In this document: positions 61,215 through 64,000 of the stretch, one piece after another
Position numbering within the stretch: the first letter of the stretch is position 1
Layout: each line of letters starts with the position of its first letter
The notes under the pieces: model-generated
Databases searched by the model: none
Told to the model about the DNA's origin: nothing
Seen by the model: the letters and a program-made list of their open reading frames with translations, nothing else
Made by a program: the position numbers and the translations under genes
Assembly (NCBI GenBank): GCA_020161295.1
Contig: JAIUOA010000003.1
Coordinates: 186,001-250,000 of the forward strand
Reading direction: 5' to 3'
From: Bacillota bacterium
Lineage (GTDB): Bacteria; Bacillota; Clostridia; Peptostreptococcales; Acidaminobacteraceae
DNA length: 64,000 nucleotides

Positions 61215-62321
61215 ATGAAATTTAAATGCCAGCAAAACCAATTGTCATCTGCCATCAGCATGGTTTCTAAAGCCGTATCAAGTAAAACGACATTGCCTAT
61301 CCTATCTGGTATCTTTTTTGAGGCTTCCAATAACCAGTTGAAGGTTATTGGTAACGATCTAAATCTCAGTATTGAAACCTCGATAGAGGCTACCATTATT
61401 GAAACAGGTTCAGTCGTTATTCCAGCTAGACTATTTTCAGAACTCATACGAAAATTACCTAATGAAGAAATCACTTTTAATATCGGTGAAAATTATGTCG
61501 TAGAAATTCTTTGTGGTGAATCCAGTTATAAAATTGTCGGTCTTCCAGGACATGAATATCCTGAACTTCCAGTTATCGATCAAGACAGCTCATTCTTAAT
61601 CGATAAAGAATTGTTTGCTAACATGATTCGCCAAACGAGTTTTGCTATTTCTCAAGATGAATCAAGACCAATTCTGACAGGCGCATTATTAGAAATTGAG
61701 AATGGCCGTTTCAATATGGTCGCCATAGACGGCTTTAGAATGGCCATTAAAAAGGCGATTATCAAAACGGATTTAAGTAAAAAGGCGGTTGTGCCAGGCA
61801 GAACTTTAAATGAAATCAATAAGTTATTATCTCAAAGCGATTCAAAAGGCGACCTTAGAATTTCATTTGATGATAAACAAGTATTATTTTCAACAGGCGA
61901 TTTAAAAGTCTACTCGAGATTATTAGCAGGTGAATTCATCAATTATCATCAGATTTTACCTTCAGAATATAAGTCTATGGCTTTGACGGAAACGGATTCA
62001 TTCCTCACAGCGATTGACCGTTCATTCTTAATGGCTAGAGAAAATAAAAACGTCGCGATTAAACTTGAGGTAAAAGATGATTTCATAAAAATTACCTCGA
62101 ATTCAGAAATGGGCAGCTCAATCGAAAAAGTACACATCAAGCTCGAAGGACATGATCTTGAAATAGGATTTAATCCTAAGTATTTAATTGATGCACTCAA
62201 AATCATCGATAGTGAATCGATTAAACTTGAGTTTGTTAACAATGTAAGCCCATGTATCATCAGACCAGCGGACAACGATAACTATATCTATTTGGTGTTG
62301 CCATGCCGAATTTCGAAATAA
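61215..62321 (+). CDS. dnaN: DNA polymerase III beta subunit (sliding clamp)
   Basis: 368 aa, ATG with AAGGAGG upstream. Three clamp domains; M-K-F-K-C-Q-Q-N-Q-L, T-T-L-P-I-L-S-G, D-G-F-R-M-A (about 175-180) and the C-terminal L-P-C-R. Ring-shaped processivity clamp. Follows dnaA in the usual order. Confidence 0.98.
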   Translation: MKFKCQQNQLSSAISMVSKAVSSKTTLPILSGIFFEASNNQLKVIGNDLNLSIETSIEATIIETGSVVIPARLFSELIRKLPNEEITFNIGENYVVEILCGESSYKIVGLPGHEYPELPVIDQDSSFLIDKELFANMIRQTSFAISQDESRPILTGALLEIENGRFNMVAIDGFRMAIKKAIIKTDLSKKAVVPGRTLNEINKLLSQSDSKGDLRISFDDKQVLFSTGDLKVYSRLLAGEFINYHQILPSEYKSMALTETDSFLTAIDRSFLMARENKNVAIKLEVKDDFIKITSNSEMGSSIEKVHIKLEGHDLEIGFNPKYLIDALKIIDSESIKLEFVNNVSPCIIRPADNDNYIYLVLPCRISK

Positions 62322-62329
62322 GGTGAATC

Positions 62330-62572
62330 ATGAAAAAAGTATTTATTGAAACGGAATGCATCAAACTAGATCAACTTCTAAAATTTTCTGAACTAGTAGA
62401 TTCTGGTGGAATGGCTAAAATTCTCATTAGTGAGGGATATGTAAAGCTTAATGGTAAAGTATGTGATCAACGCGGTAAAAAAATTTTTCACGATGATTTA
62501 GTGGAAGTGACCATTCCAGTGGATGATTCAACCAAAGAGACACATATAATTAAAGTGATTAAACGAGGTTAA
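62330..62572 (+). CDS. yaaA: S4-domain RNA-binding protein YaaA/RlbA
   Basis: 80 aa. I-K-L-D-Q-L-L-K-F-S-E-L-V-D-S-G-G-M-A-K, V-K-L-N-G-K-V-C-D-Q-R-G-K-K-I: an S4 domain in the small form conserved between dnaN and recF. Probably binds rRNA. Two bases separate it from recF. Confidence 0.93.
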   Translation: MKKVFIETECIKLDQLLKFSELVDSGGMAKILISEGYVKLNGKVCDQRGKKIFHDDLVEVTIPVDDSTKETHIIKVIKRG

Positions 62573-62574
62573 AC

Positions 62575-63684
62575 TTGAAGATTAAGTCCATTACACTCAA
62601 AAATTATCGCAATTATGACCAGTTGAAGATTCAGTTTGACAGTAAACTCAATATTATTATTGGTGATAACGCTCAAGGTAAAACTAATCTACTGGAAAGT
62701 ATTTATACCGGTGGATTTGGTAAATCTTTTCGCGCATCTAAAGAAAGTGAACTCGTCAAATTTGGAGAAATGGTTACTGCTGTCAAAATTGAAATTGAAA
62801 GAGAAAATGGATTTAGTGAAACCATCGAGTATAGAATCAACGATAAATCAAAAAAAGAATTTTTAATCAATGGCGTCAATATCACCAAAATATCCGATTT
62901 ATTAGGGACGATCAATTTAATCCTCTTTTATCCGGATGATCTAAAACTCATTAAAGAAAGTCCTGTTGAAAGAAGGCGCTTTTTAAATAGAGAACTCTCT
63001 CATATCAGTAAAGTATATTGTCTCGACATCATCGAGTATAATCGTATCCTTTTCCAGCGAAACGAGCTCCTGAAGAAAATCCCATATAAACCAGAGTTTA
63101 GAGACATGCTGGAAATATGGGATGAACAACTGGTTGAAAAAGGGGCCAAGCTCATAAAAAGAAGGCAGCACTTCATCGATGATTTAGCGATGATCAGTAA
63201 CCGTATACATGGCGAAGTTACTAAACACAAGGAATCCTTATCGATAACCTACTTAACCGCTGTGAAAAATACGGAGAATTATGATACAATAAAGAGTGAA
63301 CTTTCAATGATGCTTAAGAAAAACGTCGAAATTGATTTAAAAAGAGGGTTCACATCAGTTGGTCCACATCGAGATGATTTCGAGATTTGCATTAATAACA
63401 TCAACATCAAATCCTTTGGATCACAAGGGCAGCAAAGAACGGCTGCCTTATCTCTCAAATTATCTGAAATAGAGATTATCAAGAAAGATGTAGGGGAATA
63501 CCCGATCCTCTTGCTTGATGATGTGATGAGCGAGCTCGATGTCAACAGACAAAAGGATTTGATTTACGCACTTAAAGATGTTCAGACGATTATTACGACT
63601 ACGGATGTTAAAAATCTGTTGGATGAATATATTAACGCATCAAAAATCATCAAAATTAAAAATGGAAGTGTTCTAAACCATTAG
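62575..63684 (+). CDS. recF: DNA replication and repair protein RecF
   Basis: 369 aa, TTG start with GAGGT upstream. Walker [11 protein letters not shown] (about 30-39), [12 protein letters not shown] signature, Walker [15 protein letters not shown]-like ATPase helping RecA at gaps. Between yaaA and gyrB as expected. Confidence 0.97.
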   Translation: MKIKSITLKNYRNYDQLKIQFDSKLNIIIGDNAQGKTNLLESIYTGGFGKSFRASKESELVKFGEMVTAVKIEIERENGFSETIEYRINDKSKKEFLINGVNITKISDLLGTINLILFYPDDLKLIKESPVERRRFLNRELSHISKVYCLDIIEYNRILFQRNELLKKIPYKPEFRDMLEIWDEQLVEKGAKLIKRRQHFIDDLAMISNRIHGEVTKHKESLSITYLTAVKNTENYDTIKSELSMMLKKNVEIDLKRGFTSVGPHRDDFEICINNINIKSFGSQGQQRTAALSLKLSEIEIIKKDVGEYPILLLDDVMSELDVNRQKDLIYALKDVQTIITTTDVKNLLDEYINASKIIKIKNGSVLNH

Positions 63685-63695
63685 GAGGTTGGAAA

Positions 63696-64000
63696 ATGTC
63701 AAATCAAGCATATAATGCTGATCAGATACAAGTATTGGAAGGACTCGAAGCCGTAAGAAAAAGACCTGGGATGTACATTGGTTCAACCAGTGCACGCGGT
63801 CTTCATCATTTGGTTTATGAGATAGTCGATAATAGTATCGATGAGGCATTGGCTGGATATTGTAAAAAAATTACCATCACTATCGAAGCTGATAATATTA
63901 TTACGGTTGAAGATGACGGTCGTGGAATGCCGATTGATATGCATCAAAAAATGGGAATTCCAGCAGTTGAAGTTATTCATACGGTTCTTCACGCAGGTGG
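63696..64000 (+). CDS. gyrB: DNA gyrase subunit B, 5' part
   Basis: First 101 codons; the gene leaves the window. AGGAGG before the [30 protein letters not shown] and E-D-D-G-R-G-M-P: the GHKL ATPase opening of GyrB. Confidence 0.97.
   Translation, partial: MSNQAYNADQIQVLEGLEAVRKRPGMYIGSTSARGLHHLVYEIVDNSIDEALAGYCKKITITIEADNIITVEDDGRGMPIDMHQKMGIPAVEVIHTVLHAG

Noticed and set aside
1..64000. CRISPR arrays, insertion sequences, phage genes, toxin-antitoxin pairs
   Set aside because: No regularly spaced repeats, transposase motifs, integrases or small paired genes of that kind were seen on reading both strands.

Overview
The window looks like the replication-origin region of an anaerobic, amino-acid-fermenting Firmicute of the class Clostridia. 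It carries the classic Firmicute run rpmH-rnpA-yidD-yidC-jag-mnmE-mnmG-rsmG-parA-parB on one side of dnaA and dnaN-yaaA-recF-gyrB on the other. It also has a long Bacillus/Clostridium-type SRP RNA, an LPxTG surface protein, and a lysine-fermentation (kam/kdd) operon. The genus cannot be fixed from sequence alone. By eye the left 25 kb is clearly richer in G+C than the right 35 kb.

Layout from the left: a truncated YfhO-type membrane protein (minus). Next an LPQTG surface protein (plus), preceded by a recognisable cyclic di-GMP-II riboswitch. A shared terminator follows, then the lysine operon kdd-kamA-kamB-kamC-kamD-kamE (minus), with a -24/-12 (sigma-54) promoter and its probable PAS/AAA+/Fis activator just upstream. 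Then a degenerate GGDEF protein, a DUF1934 protein, a FadR-type regulator and ispE; an acetyltransferase and dnaB; a MoxR-DUF58-transglutaminase operon sitting between dnaB and rplI; yybS-gdpP-rplI; rpsF-ssb-rpsR; a selenium/sulfur-carrier-like pair (DUF3343, YedF) with cvpA; and an RNA methyltransferase.

From 31.5 to 38.6 kb lies a compact Tad/Flp-type pilus locus: CpaE-like, CpaF ATPase, TadB, TadC, three pilin-like proteins and a SAF/CpaB-like protein. A hybrid histidine-kinase relative that has lost its phospho-acceptor residues follows it. Then come recR-ybaB-dnaX, a tandem pair of PAS-GAF-HD-GYP proteins (one intact, one degenerate), SRP RNA, tRNA-Ser(GGA), tadA and tRNA-Arg(CCT). Next is an unrecognised four-gene operon: two HTH/coiled-coil paralogues, a coiled-coil protein and an OmpA-domain protein. 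An AcoR-like regulator with a ruined ATPase, a lipid kinase, two perfect parS sites and the origin follow.

All protein and RNA genes left of dnaA are on the minus strand and all from dnaA rightwards are on the plus strand, so transcription follows replication. The single exception is the riboswitch-controlled surface protein. Cyclic di-GMP is a recurring theme (riboswitch, degenerate GGDEF, intact and degenerate HD-GYP, pilus), and so is loss of catalytic residues in signalling proteins.

Start codons were moved from the longest reading frame wherever a good Shine-Dalgarno sequence pointed to an internal start; each case is stated in its entry. No insertion sequence, prophage, CRISPR array or rRNA gene was seen.
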